Shown one piece after another: positions 12,801-27,800 of a stretch of 60,000 nucleotides of DNA. A program made the translations under genes and the position numbers. Numbering within the stretch: position 1 is the stretch's first letter; every line of letters starts with the position of its first letter. A model generated the notes under the pieces. The model did not search any database and was not told the DNA's origin. It saw only the letters and a list, made by a program, of their open reading frames with translations. The DNA comes from Nematostella vectensis (lineage: Eukaryota; Cnidaria; Anthozoa; Actiniaria; Edwardsiidae): NCBI RefSeq assembly GCF_932526225.1, contig NC_064034.1, positions 12,104,887 through 12,164,886 of the forward strand, in the 5' to 3' direction.

Positions 12801-15800
12801 AATGAATGATCCCTTGAAATCGTCTTCTCATAACTTACGGTCTTTTTTATTTCTTAAAGGCAAGTGTCGACAGAAGTCCAACGATGGACATTGCTGCTCG
12901 TTCCCGTTCATCTACCGCGGCCGCCGCTACAACAGCTGCACGAAAGCCGGCAGGCGGGACAGGCGACCCTGGTGCTCATTGACCCCCAACTACGACAGAG
13001 ACAGGAAGTTCGGATTCTGTGGAGGTAAAAGGTTAACTCGAACGAGGAAGAAAGACGTGATGCTGCGACGAAGATTATTGTAAGGGTTTTTGGCCTTACC
13101 TAGTAATTATACGAACATGCGACAACCACCGTTTTAATGGAGACAAACTCCGTATCTTAAGGGTTCATGTGAGCATTACGCCACGGTAGTGCAGGCATCG
13201 ATGTGTTACAAGGAAGTTTAAGTATATCTAGATTGTGGTTACCATATCAGAAATGTACTTTTTTAATAATGTAATACACATATTAGTTTTGATATACATT
13301 ATAGTTTATGTTTGCTATTTCTGATTCCTATATCTCGTTGTCTTCAGGTTTTGGAATCCCGGTCACCAGAGGACTAAATGGTAAGACCTGACAATCGACA
13401 AGGCCAAAATGACCACTAGGCAAGCCTACTGTACCTGATAATGCATTAACACTTAAGATTACACGAAAACCTTTTTTTTCTCTTGACAAAAAATATTAAA
13501 AGTACAACGTATGGATGCATTGGATAAAAGGATATTCTCTTCAAACTATGGCTTAATAAATAAATTTAATAAAAACATGTGCTCTGCATGATACTTTGGA
13601 TAGTACGTTTGTTATTCGATCGTGATATCTTGTGATTCTGTTGAAATGCAGCTGTGAGAATAGGATGTTTCCGTGACACCGGTCGCCGCGCCATTCCACC
13701 AATGGAGGGCAAGAGTAAGCTGCTCAAGGGCAGTTATCCCAGGCGACGATACGCGATCCAGAAATGCGCGCTTGTGGCTGCTAGACGCGGTTGGCGCATT
13801 TTCGCTGTTCAAAACGGCGGCTGGTGTGCGACTAGCAGTAGAGCTCATCTGACGTACAAACGATATGGACCATATAACAGATGCAGAAAGGATGGCAAAG
13901 GTGGACCCTGGGCCAACCAGGTCTACAAATTGAAAGGTGAATATCAAGTGATATGAGAGTTAAAAAACCCAACACTTATTTGAAACTGTATTCTTCCAGG
14001 TTCTTGCCGCATAAGAACCACCAAGAACAACTGCTGCGTGTTCCCGTTCGTGTACCGCGGCAAACGCTTCAACAGCTGCACGCGAGCTCGGCACAACCGC
14101 CCCTGGTGTGCTATAACTCCCAACTACGACGTCGATAAACTCTGGGGCAATTGCGCAGGGGGGAGAGGTGAGTACATTTGTCATTGCTTTCTCACACTCA
14201 TTCATTTTATACAGATAAATCACAGATATATATCAGACATTTTGTATCGGTGATATTTTACTTATAACATTTTCAACTTTTTTTCAGCTCCACCTAGGAA
14301 GATCACCCCTTCTGTAACCAGTAAGTTATTATTCCTTTTCCATTGATATGTTTATTGAGCTTTCGGCATCTTATTTGAATATGCGAGTTATAATTGGAAT
14401 AATTACTTTCAGTTCAACATCTTGGCTGCTGGCGTGACACTGGTCACCGTGCGATCCCTCAACTCGATGGCAAGTTCGCGCTCATTCGTGGAAACTATCA
14501 AAGAAGACGCAATGCAATTCGTAGATGCGCTCTGGTGGCCGCTCGTCTTGGATACCGTGTGTTTGGTGTTCAAAACGGAGGCTGGTGTGCATCAGGACCA
14601 CGTGCACAGCACACGTACAGGAAATACGGCAAATCTAACAGATGTCGCAACGGCAAGGGAGGACCTTGGGCAAACGACGTCTATAGAGTTTCAGGTTTGT
14701 TGTGTTCTTACAATCGTGAACATTTTATTTGTCTTTCAACTAGCTTTTTTTTAAAGAGAATAAAAGTGTATTAAACATAAAACCTTTTCCTTTTTCAGGA
14801 ACTTGCAAACAGCGTACTACCAAAAGTGAATGCTGTGTTTTCCCATTCATATATAAGGGAAGACGTTACAATGCCTGTACTCGTAGAAACAGCAAACGAG
14901 GACCGTGGTGCTCTCTTACTAATAACTACGACAAGGACAGGAAATGGGGATACTGCAGAGGGTACCCTCCAAAACCTAAACCGCCACCACGCCCAAGACC
15001 CACCCAATATATTTACCGATACTCTATTGTTGGCTGCTTTAGAGACACTGGGAAGCGTGCGTTGCCCAAATTGTTGGGTACTTTCTACGGGAAAAAAGAA
15101 GCCGTGAAAATATGCTACCGTTTAGCTTATAGAAGTGGATACCGAGTGTTCTCAGTTCAAAATGGCGGTCAGTGCTTCTCGGGACGTTTTGCTCACTCAA
15201 CCTACGATCTTTACGGACGTTCTAGAAATTGCCGAAATTTCAAAGGGGGACCCTGGGCTAATGATGTCTACAGCATAAGATTAGGTGGGTTTCATGAGCC
15301 TTCAGTTATTGATTTGTGTTTTCTGGTGTTGTTTGTGAGGATGACAAAGGTGATCGGGTTGATTATGAATATTGATTATAATATTGGGGATGATGGTAAT
15401 GGTAACGGTGATGGTGATGGTAACGACGACGATTATGATGTTTTTTTTTTTCAAATTTATCAGTACAACCTCCAAAACGATGGCACGGCAAGCCATTCGG
15501 TTGGCTCGGCTGCTACCGCGACACGGGTGTACGAGCTCTGCCTGTTCTTCTCGGAAGATTCCGTGGACGCAATGCTGTCATGCGCTGTTACCACCAAGCA
15601 AACCGCCGCGGCTACAAAGTGTTCTCCATGCAGGCGCACAACGCGTGTCGGTCAGGCCCTAAGGCTCATACTAGCTACTCCATGTATGGTCGACGAGGAG
15701 GTTGTTCACACTGGACCGGCGGTGGCTGGCGTAACGACGTGTACATGATCTTAAAGCGAGGTATTGTTATGTTTTAGTGTTTTTTTATTTTATTTGGGGG

Positions 15801-18800
15801 AATTTGAATGAACTGATAATTTAACTCTTTTCTGATAAAGGCCGACGGACTTTCGTAGCATTTTTGTGGTGTTTTGTTTCTAAATTATAGTAGAATTGCA
15901 TTTTGCCACATTGCGATCTTTCAAACATCAGGAATATATTTGAGCCGTTTTAGTTTAGGGAGTATTTAGGAGTGGATTTAGCTTCAGAAATTAACAACTC
16001 ATTTGCAAAGGACTTCATACCCTTCGAGAACATTCGTCACAACAGTCGGATCCATATCCCTTGAAAACAAACCCTTGTTCAATAAAATCAGAAATTTGAA
16101 TATAGGTTGGTATTAAAAATATCTAAAAGGCATACTTTTTTACAAGGTGGCAAGCCAAGGCGACCTCTTGGAATGGAAAACAAAAGGATTCCCAATGGCG
16201 CTATCCGCGTGTCCTCTCAATGGGATCGCAACCACGGCCCCGCTAACGCCCGTCTGAACAAACGTAAACAAGGTCGCCGCATTGGAGCATGGTCATCGAG
16301 AGCTATTAATCTCAAACAATGGATTCAGGTCGACTTTAGGAGATTGACAACTGTACGGTGGATAGCTACCCAGGGAAGACACGACCTGGACCAGTGGGTC
16401 AAGAGCTACCGCGTTGAATTTGGAAACGACGGACGCCGGTTCTGGCCGTACAGACAAGGACGCCGTATTAAGGTCAGATTTTTATTTCAGAGCACCTTAA
16501 GACAGCCCTGGAGAACCTGTACTTCCTGCCATCGACCCTCTTGGGTGCATTCTATTCTTAGAAAACGTTTGTTTTGATTTGTTGTGATTGTTGTCCTGAA
16601 TTTTGATTGGTGGAGCACAGGCTTCCCACCCGCGTCAGTGAACGATTTCAAAGGACATGCGAATCACGCAAATAAACATCTATAAGTTATATCTTCATTG
16701 CTCTAATTCATGAAATAGACTTAGTTGGGGTGTAAATGTATCCGTCTTTTTTATCAAAAGAAGCTCAATTTTACGAGTTTAGAGCGATATAAGTTTGTCC
16801 CTTTTTTGTGTCAATACTAAGTATGTTGATGACTCAAGGCTGGAAACTTAATTCTGACTATCTTTTGAAGATAACTTTATGTTAATGCCGGGAAGGTTTT
16901 CATATAAAGTAGGCACGTGGTTAGAGATGGACAAAGGCCGACAAAACGCAGTGTTTCAACGAATTTCTGGCATCAATATCAATTTGCGCACAACTCAATC
17001 CAGCAAATGCGTTTTGATGTTTTATTTTAAAGGTTTCTTCTTCGCTGTTAACAATTCCTTGTATGAATTTCAAGGCCTTTCCTACCTAGATATATTCTCA
17101 AAGTAATTGATCTTTTGCAGGTGTTTGCTGGCAACTTTGACAGGAACACAGTAGTGACCCGTCTCTTCAAACCCGCCATTCGCGCTCGTTTCATCCGAAT
17201 CAACCCGCGCTCTTGGTATCATCACATCTCTATGAGACTTGAGTTCTACGGAAGGCGATTTGGACGTCGTAAGTTTACTGAAGCGCTTTCATCATGACTT
17301 CTATGTTCAGTTTTTTAGTCCTTCAGCTAACCACCTCTATAGTTAGTATAGAAACAGGTATCCCTAGCTCAACTAAACAGAATACAAATGTATCACATTT
17401 TGTTTGAATTTTTTTTTGCCTAACTCAAGGCTCTGTCTGGCGGATGACTTGCTTTTTTTTCCTTTACATCGAGTCTACCGTATTCGACATGGTTATTTTT
17501 TACTCTGCCGCATCTTTGTTTCGAAACCCTGATTATACCCCATTCCTCTTCGTAGCCCGTCCAAGTCCTCCTCCGCGACCCATCCCGTGTCCCATGCCAC
17601 GCCCTCCTCCGCGTAAATCCCAGTACATCCGTCATTACACAATTCTCGGATGCTTCCGAGATAAAGCTCATAGAGCTATCACGCGACTCCTGGGCGTGTT
17701 CTATGGGAAGAGCGATGCTGTGCACAGATGTTACAAGCTGGCCGCTCGTAGAGGTTACAAGATGTTTGCTGTCCAAAATGGAGGGCAGTGCTTCTCAGGG
17801 CCTCGCGCACACGTCACATACCGTAAATACGGGAGATACGACAAGTGCAGAAACTTTAAGGGAGGACCTTGGGCCAACAATGTCTACACGATCAATACAC
17901 GTAAGCAAATGGATAAAAACGAACTAACAATTAAACGGATCCTTACCGATTAACGCGGGTATTGGGATAGTTTCCAAGAATAATAGTTTTCTTTAACCAC
18001 GACAACCAAGAAAAATTTAAAACATACTAACCTTCGACATGACACCAACTTTTGAAATTTCATGATTCTAGCGTTTGGATAGCTATATAAAAGTTGACAG
18101 TATGTGGATTAACAAAAAAAAAAAACCTGCGTTAATTAGATAACTTTTGATCTGTTATTGGGCGTATAAAAACACGCACTCAGTGATTTTGCATATTTTT
18201 TAAGATCTGTTCTTACATTTAAATGTTGAGTAGGTTAGCTTTTTATACCTGTTATTTGTTATCAGGTTTACACTTATTTTCTTTTTAATATAAATCTTTT
18301 AGTTCAACCTCCAAAACAATGGCACGGCAAGCCTTTTGGTTGGCTCGGATGCTATCTTGATAGGCACGTACGAGCTCTGCCTGTTCTTCTCGGAAGATTC
18401 CGTGGACGCAACGCTGTCATGCGCTGTTACCGCCAAGCCAACCGCCGAGGCTACAGGGTGTTCTCCATGCAGGCGCACAACGCGTGTCGGTCAGGCCCTA
18501 AGGCTCATACCAGCTACTCCATGTATGGTCGACGAGGAGGCTGTTCACACTGGACCGGCGGTGGCTGGCGTAACGACGTCTACGTTATTCTCTCGAGAGG
18601 TAATGGACGTTAAATATTTGTTCTATTTTATTTTTAAAGTTCGCTTGTTTTGCTATTTCTATTTTATCTATATGTCCACGTTTATTGTGTTATTGTATAA
18701 GTTATTATATACTCTTCTTTCCCTTTTATAAAATATTTGTACCGATTATTTTATCGTTGTTGTTTTGTTGCTAATGTTGTTCTTATTGTTGTTGTTTTCC

Positions 18801-21800
18801 CTCTCGTCCTGTTGCTTTTGCTGTTGGTGAATCCGTTGCCTTGCTGATTTATATGACGCTTTTGTTGTTGCTATTGTTATCTTGTTATTATTTTCTCCCT
18901 TTTCACATTATGTTGATATTGCTATGTTGATATTTCTGTTGCTGTTGTTGTTTGCTGTTGTTGAAAGCTTTGGCTTTCTTATTTGCAGTGGGTATCCCAA
19001 GACCCGCCCTGGGCATGCAGAGTCGTAAAATCCCCAACAATGCAATTCGCGCGTCGTCTCAATGGGACCGCAACCACGGTCCTGAAAGGGCGCGTCTGCA
19101 CATCCGTCGTGGAAGAGGCAAGACTGGTGCTTGGTCAGCGAGACGCAACAACCGTTACCAGTGGATCCAGATTGACCTGAGAAGCAGAGCGGTTATCAAG
19201 TTGATCGCTACCCAAGGGCGACAGGATTTGGACCAATGGGTAGAGAGCTATGATATCTTCTACAGCAACAATGGACGGAACTTTAAAAGATACCCAAGGG
19301 TGAGTATTCTTTTTAGTATGACAGAAGACAGAAGGCCATAACTAGAAAATTTGGTACAGGGCCAAGCTTCAAGTATTTCTAGCATTTGCTTCGGGGACAG
19401 ACGCTTTTTATTCATATGTCTTTTCTAAAATTCCTGCTCTCCTTAGGGGGCAGCTGTGAAGCTGAAGCTGTAGCTGTAGCTAATTCTCTATGTACTTTTT
19501 TTTGTAGATATTCGCTGGTAACTTCGATCGACATACCGTGGTTACACGCATCATTCGCCCTGCCATCCGTGCTCGCTTCATCCGAATCCACCCCCGCAAT
19601 TGGTATGGGCACATTTCAATGAGAATCGAGCTTTACGGGAAACGAGGTTTGTAAATCCTGATATTCAATTATCGCATTACCTGTGTTTTGTTCGACAATC
19701 ACAGTTGTAATTATTTGTTTTGGATTTTCAGGACGCCCTGGAGTAATACCCAAACCACGGCCTAAGCCATCATGCTACATATACCGCTTCTCTTTCGTGG
19801 GCTGTTTCAATGACCGTAGAAGTAGGGCTCTCAGGACCTACCTTGGATTCAAACGCGGAAAGGATGCCGCCCAACAGTGCTACAACGCCGCTGTTAAACG
19901 AGGCTTCAGGATGTTCTCTTTGCAAGCTGGTGGGCACTGCTTTTCTGGACACAACGCTCATGCCACGTACCGTAAATACGGTCGATCCAGAAAGTGCCGT
20001 AACTATAAGGGAGGACATTGGGCCAACGACGTCTACAGCATCAATATCAGTACGTACCGTTTAAGCTTGTTTGGTAGTTGTACTCCAATTTGGGTCATGT
20101 CGACCAGACTGACTTCCATAAAAATGCCAAGCCTCCCGTTTAGTCATGTGGACAGCCAGATTCGAAAGAAGAAACAGTCACAATATTCCTCTCACATTTA
20201 AACCTCTTTTCACCAATAAACGGTCCCCTGATATGTATCTTTCACATGTATGCGAATCACTTCCTAAGTAGCCCGTCGAAGTCTACTCCACACAGCAAAG
20301 GAGTGCTGTAGTGCCACTCTTGTTTACTTATACCAGCCCATTGACCTTTTTTGACTTGCATTTTATAGTGCTTGTCCCCGGGCGGTGGTTCAACAAGCCA
20401 TTCGGCTTCCTCGGCTGCTACCGCGACACTGGTGTACGAGCTCTGCCTGTTCTGCTTGGAAGATACCGTGGACGAAATGCTGTCATGCGCTGTTACCACC
20501 AAGCCAACCGCCGCGGCTACAGAGTGTTCTCCATGCAGGCGCACAACGAGTGTCGGTCAGGCCCCACGGCCCACGTGACTTACTCCATGTATGGAAGACG
20601 AGGGGGATGTTCACACTGGACCGGCGGGAACTGGGCTAACGACGTCTATGTCATCTTATCTCGAGGTATCCTAGGTCTTTTATAACGCTGCATACGTACG
20701 TATTTACGTACGCTGTAACACCTTACACCAAGTACCAATCATGTATTGATGTCTGGAATCATTTCAGTACATGGTTTGCTTAAATGTTTTACTTAAAAAA
20801 ACACCCAAACGAACATAAAATCAATATGCCATGAATGATTAATAGCTTAATTTGATAAGCTCCAGGAGCTCGCCATTACTATGGGTTTCCAAAGTGAGAT
20901 TAGTAATCATTGGTATTCAAGGCATAAATTATTCACTTCTCTCTTGGCTTACTTTAGCTGGTGTTCGCCGACAGCCTCTTGGTATGCAAAACCGGCGTAT
21001 TCCTTCCATATCCATTCGCGCTTCGTCACAATGGGACCGTAACCACGCACCGGCATTTGCCCGACTCCACCAGAGAAGGACCGGCCACCGCATAGGGGCG
21101 TGGTCTGCCAAACGAAATAACCGCAACCAATGGTTACAGATTGACCTGAGGAGGAAAACTCGCGTATCGCTCATCTCCACCCAGGGTCGCCAGGACCTGA
21201 ACCAGTGGGTCACGAGCTACCGCTTGTCATATGGAAATAATGGCCGTAGATTCTATCCCTACAAAATTCGTGGTAGATCTAGGGTAAGTTTGAAGTGGAT
21301 TCTTAAAAAACTTGTCACACAAGCAGCTTGTGTATACCAAGCCTGTCATGCGGGTTGTCTGACTAGCCCACTATTTTTCTTATTCTGACAATTTCTTACG
21401 GCAGATCTTCGCGGGTAACTATGATAGGAATACCGTAGTAACTCGTGTTTTGCAACCCGTGATCCGCGCCCGCTTTATACGGATTCATCCTCTTACCTGG
21501 TTTAAACACGTGTCCATGAGAGTTGAGTTGTACGGACGTCCTATTGGCGGTTTTCCACCTCGCCCAGTTCCCCGACCTCCGCCAAGCATCCGCGTTACTA
21601 CTGGGGTCAAAGGTGAGTATACCATCTCTAATGAATCTTAAAATCGTTGTCTTATAAAGCCATAGCATCCTCATAAAACAACGGGAGGGAACATTGAGTA
21701 AACTGTTTTCAATTTTCTTAACAAAATAAACGGTTCTTTCTTTGCTCAGTGCGTGACATCGGCTGCTACCGTGACACCGGTGCTCGTGCCATTCCCCAAA

Positions 21801-24800
21801 TGGACGGACGTGACGTCATCCTGAAGGACTACTATCGCCGCCGTGCTGACGCTATCAAGAAGTGCGCTCTGGTGGCTTTGAGATACGGATACAAAGTGTT
21901 TGCTGTACAACACGGTGGATGGTGTGCTACCGGTAAAAATGCTCATCGTACTTATGCCAAATATGGCAAGTCCAACAGATGCCGCAACGGCAAGGGTGGA
22001 CCGTGGGCCAACACTGTCTACAGAGTACATGGTAAGAAATTGTTCAAGGAACTGTTGATTAGGAAAAGTTCATTTATTAATCCCGAGGGTGGTGTTGGTG
22101 GGGTGGGGGTGGTGGGGGGGGGGGGGAGGGGGGCGTAACACTGTCTACAGAGTACATGGTAAGAAAATGTTCAAGGAACTGTTGATTAGGTTGGTTGATC
22201 CCTTTTGGAATCGTCTTTTCATAATTTGTGGTCATTTCTTTTCCTTAAAGGCAAGTGTCGACAGAAGACCAACGATGGCCATTGCTGCTCGTTCCCGTTC
22301 ATCTACCGCGGCCGCCGCTACAACAGCTGCACGAAAGCCGGCAGGCGGGACAGGCGACCCTGGTGCTCATTGACCCCCAACTACGACAGAGACAGGAAGT
22401 TCGGATTCTGTGGAGGTAACACTATTGCTTTGTATGTTATCTTGTGATGGCTGCAAGGCAATGGAAGCAAAAAGAAGAAAAAAGTATTTGGTTAGCCTTG
22501 CTCAATCCACTTTTTACCGCCTGCCGGATCACTCGTTATTTGTGATCGTCTGTCGGTATTGTGATAATTAAATGTGATATTACTAATCTGTTATTCGTTT
22601 ACTTTATACTCGCCTGCTTATTTTACAAATTGTATCGATTATTTGCTTTTGTCTTTCAGGACTTCGTGTGCACATCAGCAAAGGACTAAAGGGTAAGTTG
22701 TTGCAGATTACCATTTCAGATTATCTCTAAACACACTAAATATATCTTTGTACAGACAAAGATACTAGGGATTTTCTTTGCATTGAGTATTTCTTGAGGC
22801 AGCTTCAAGTGGTTTGACGGCCTAAATGTATTTCAAGATTGTTCGGGTAGAAATCTTCGGGACAACGTTTTGGTAACGTTTGGTATTTAGAAAAAAAACA
22901 TGTGCCAAGACAAACAATATTTTATAAACAAAATATTCGCCTTTACTACAGCCATTAGCATCGGATGCTTCCGTGACACCGGTCGCCGCGCCATTCCACC
23001 AATGGAGGGCAAGAGTAAGCTGCTCAAGGGCAGTTACCCCAGGCGACGATACGCGATCCAGAAATGCGCGCTTGTTGCTGCTAGACGCGGATGGCGCGTG
23101 TTCGCTGTTCAAAATGGCGGCTGGTGTGCGACTAGCAGTAGAGCTTATCTGACGTACAAACGATATGGAAAATACAACAGATGCAAAAAGGATGGCAAAG
23201 GTGGACCCTGGGCCAACCAGGTGTACAGGCTCAAAGGTATGAACTATTATGCAATAGTTGACAGGTATTTTTTTAATCAATTTTATTTACTTTAAGCTGT
23301 AAGAAGTTTAAAGAACTCTGCGTTTGAGTGAGTGCTGATCTTTTTATACAGGTTCTTGCCGCATAAGAACCACCAAGAACAACTGCTGCGTGTTCCCGTT
23401 CGTGTACCGCGGCAAACGCTTCAACAGCTGCACGCGAGCTCGGCACAACCGCCCCTGGTGTGCTATAACTCCCAACTACGACGTCGATAAACTCTGGGGC
23501 AATTGCGCAGGGGGGAGAGGTGAGTACATTTGTCATTGCTTTCTCACACTCATTCATTTTATACAGATAAATCACAGACATATATCAGACATTTTGTATT
23601 GGTGATATTTTACTTATAACATTTTCAACTTTTTTTCAGCTCCACCTAGGAAGATCACCCCTTCTGTAACCAGTAAGTTATTATTCCTTTTCCATTGATA
23701 TGTTTATTGAGCTTTCGGCATCTTATTTGAATATGCGAGTTATAATTGGAATAATTACTTTCAGTTCAACACCTTGGCTGCTGGCGAGACACTGGTCGCC
23801 GTGCGATCCCTCAACTCGATGGCAAGTTCGCGCTCATTCGTGGAAACTATCAAAGAAGACGCAATGCAATTCGTAGATGCGCTTTGGTGGCCGCTCGCCT
23901 TGGATACCGTGTGTTTGGTGTTCAAAACGGAGGCTGGTGTGCATCAGGACCACGTGCACAGCACACGTACAGGAAATACGGCAAATCTAATAAATGTCGC
24001 AACGGCAAGGGAGGACCTTGGGCGAACGACGTCTATAGAGTTTCAGGTTTGTTGTTTTCCTGAAATTGTTGAACATTTTATATTTTTTCTTTTAACAAAG
24101 TTTTCTGAGACAATAATCCTGTACTTGAAAACGGATAAGTCTTTATTTTATATATATATTTTTAGGAACTTGCAAACAACGTACTACCAAGGGTGAATGC
24201 TGTGTGTTTCCATTCATATACAAGGGAAGACGTTACAATGCCTGTACTCGTAGAAACAGCAAACGAGGACCGTGGTGCTCCCTTACTAATAACTACGACA
24301 AAGACAGGAAATGGGGATACTGCAGAGGGTACCCTCCAAAACCTAAACCGCCACCACGCCCAAAACCTCGTCCAAACACGCCTATTTACCACTACACCAT
24401 CGTTGGTTGCTACAAAGACAAATCACGAAGGGCGATGGGAAAACATATAGCATCCTTCCATGGAAAGAAGAACGCAGTTCATAGATGCTTTAGGCTTGCA
24501 CGTGCAAGAGGATATAAGATGTTCTCTTTACAAGCCGGAGGCCAGTGCTTCACTGGACCCGACGCTCATGTCACCTACAGACGATATGGCCGCTCCAGTA
24601 AATGTCGCGGCTACAAGGGAGGAAACTGGGCTAACGATGTCTACAGTATCAACATAGGTTAGTTGATAATCCTAAGCTGGTCGCTTTTAATGTCAGTAAG
24701 CATATGTACATATTCCAAATAAGGTTGCGGCCTATGGCAACCCGTAGTTGTTAACGGGTAAGCATATCATTGGTTGATTCTGGTTTCTGAAAGCGGTGTT

Positions 24801-27800
24801 AATATTTAAAGAAACATAAACAAAAATGCTATAGCTTTCGTAACGTGGTTTTGATTTTAATTAAGTATATTTGCTTATTGATTTGATACCCATGAAGCAG
24901 GTAACAACACATGGATTCTCCGAGTGCTACCTTATTTGGAATAAATGTATACACAAATCAGTTATTAGTATAGGGTTAATAGAGCTCCTACTTTTAGATT
25001 TTGATTCCGTTACCTAAAAAAAGGTTTAGACTTGTTGGCTGCTATGATTTCTGAGTTATCTTTATGCTATTGCGAATTCCAGTTCTTCCGCCTAAACGAT
25101 GGAAGCGAAAGCCAGTCGGTTGGCTCGGCTGCTTCCGCGACACGAGCGTACGGGCTCTGCCTATTCTTCTCGGAAGATTCCGTGGACGTAATGCGGTCAT
25201 GCGCTGTTACCACCAAGCCAACCGCCGCGGCTACAGAGTGTTCTCCATGCAGGCGCACAACGATTGTCGGTCAGGCCCCACGGCCCACGTGACTTACTCC
25301 ATGTATGGAAGACGAGGGCGATGTTCACACTGGACCGGCGGGAACTGGGCTAACGACGTCTATGTCATCCTATCGCGAGGTAATATTATTTAGAAAATTA
25401 TAGTACATTGGCAGTTCTTTTACCGCCTGTTGCTGCTTGCCTCTTAGTTGGAGTCCGCGACCAGGCGATTGGGATGCAAAGTAGATACATTCCAGACAGA
25501 TCCATCCGGGCTTCGTCTCAATGGGACCGCAACCACGGTCCTGAAAGGGCGCGTCTGCACATCCGTAAGGGAAGAGGCAAGACTGGTGCTTGGTCAGCAA
25601 GACACAACAACCGCCGCCAGTGGATTCAGATTGACCTGAGACGAAGATATGTCATAACGATGATCTCAACTCAAGGCCGACAGGATTATAATCAGTGGGT
25701 TGAAAGCTACCGTGTAATGTACGGCAACAGTCCTCGTAGACTCCGTTTATATAAACGTGGGAAGGTAAATGAATTCATCTCTCCACTAAAAAAATAGGTT
25801 TTACTAATGTGCAACTATGTATTGTTTGTAAACAATGCAAATAGATTTTGTAAGTGGCTGGTAGCGCTTGTTATCAGACGAAGAATAATTATAGATGTCG
25901 CCACTTGACACTGATGAAAAGGCAGTAGCCTCGAAACCTCTGTTAATATCTATGTTTTTAGCGCTATTCAAATCTATAATTATACTTCTTCGTTTGTATT
26001 GCTTCCCGCTATCACAAGCACATATCGAAATACCATTATAGATCACAATGCCGTAACGTTGTCTTCGGTGTAAACATATTTGTCATTTTTGGTCTAAAGC
26101 TTTACTATCTTGTGCTTCAATCAATTTTTGTGTTACCTACACAAAAATACAGCTGCTTTTGATACCCAGGACCTGTTTATATTTCTGCGCGTTGTTGCGC
26201 GACCTCGACGAATCCAAAATCCTTGTCTCGTTTAGGAATGGCGCGTAGTCAATTAACTGTCTAAACCAATCGATGGCTTTTATGTTTTCACTGTCGCATC
26301 TTTAAAACTATTTGACTGCACACAGCAAGGGATTCATTGGTCATGGTAGTATGATTGACTACGCGCTATTCCTAAACAATGGATTTGAATCTTGGCAGTC
26401 GCGAAACCAGATTACTCTTTCCTTAGTTTCCTTTTTTTTTTCTGTTTGCAGGCATTCGCTGGTAACTACGACCGTCATACCGTAGTAACACGCGTCTTCC
26501 GCCCAGCTATCCGTGCTCGCTTCATCCGAATCCAGCCTCTGAAATGGTACAGTCACGTCTCCATGAGGACTGAACTGTACGGAAAACCTATTAAACGTAT
26601 GTATTTGCATCTTGACCATCATATATCTCAATAAGAAATGAGACTGCTGACGATGTTGGGGTCGGCCTTTTTTTTTTTTACCGGAACTTCGTGTTTAACT
26701 ATACACTTCCTCTCAAATTTGAAACCCTGAATTCTGGACGGTGGGAATGAAACTAACTTCACATCTCTGTTTTATTTATAGCCCCGAAGCCAGTACCCCC
26801 TAAACCAGGACCACGCCCCCTGCCACCGATCCGCAAAACACACTACATCCACCATTATACCATCATTGGATGTTACCGTGATACCCGCAAGCGCGCCTTG
26901 TCCAGATATTTCGGTAACTTCAAGGGCAAGCGAGATGCCGTTGAAAGGTGTTTCCGAATCGCACAGCACAGGGGCTATAGAATGTTCTCGGTTCAAGCAG
27001 GGGGCTATTGTTTCTCTGGACCAAACGCCCATGCCAATTACAACCGTTACGGCCGGTCCAGAAACTGCCGAGGTTACAAGGGCGGCAGCTGGGCTAACGA
27101 CGTCTACGCGATAAACACACGTAAGATGAATTTTGTTTTTTTGTCTCCCGTTATTTATTTACTGCTTTAAATGGAAGGATTTTGATATTGTTACCCTCGT
27201 TTTACTTTTTTAAGTACTGCCTCCAAGACGTTGGAAGGGCAAGCCATTCGGCTTCCTCGGCTGCTACCGTGACACTCGCGTACGAGCTCTGCCTGTCCTT
27301 CTCGGAAGATTCCGTGGACGTAATGCGGTTCAGCGCTGTTATCACCAAGCCAACCGCCGCGGCTACAAAGTATTTTCCATGCAAGCGCACAACGAGTGTC
27401 GGTCAGGCCCTAAGGCTCATACCAGCTACTCCATGTATGGTCGACGAGGAGGCTGTTCACACTGGACCGGCGGTAGCTGGGCTAACGACGTTTATGTCAT
27501 TTTGAGGCGAGGTAATTCAGCGTCCCAACCACTTATCACCTAGTGCTAAAGGGCTTCGGCTCACATGCAAGTAACAAAACCTCTAAGGGGAATTTCTTAC
27601 TACCACAAAACACTATCAAACCCCATTGCTTGCCCATAGAGTTTCCTGTTTTGTCGTGACCTGCATCTGACAGAATTCTATTATGTATATCTAGCTGGCA
27701 ACCCCGTGCCTGCCTTTGGAATGGCAAACAAAAGAATCTCCAATAAGGCAATTCGCGCCTCGTCCCAATGGGACCGCAACCACGGTCCTGAAAGGGCGCG

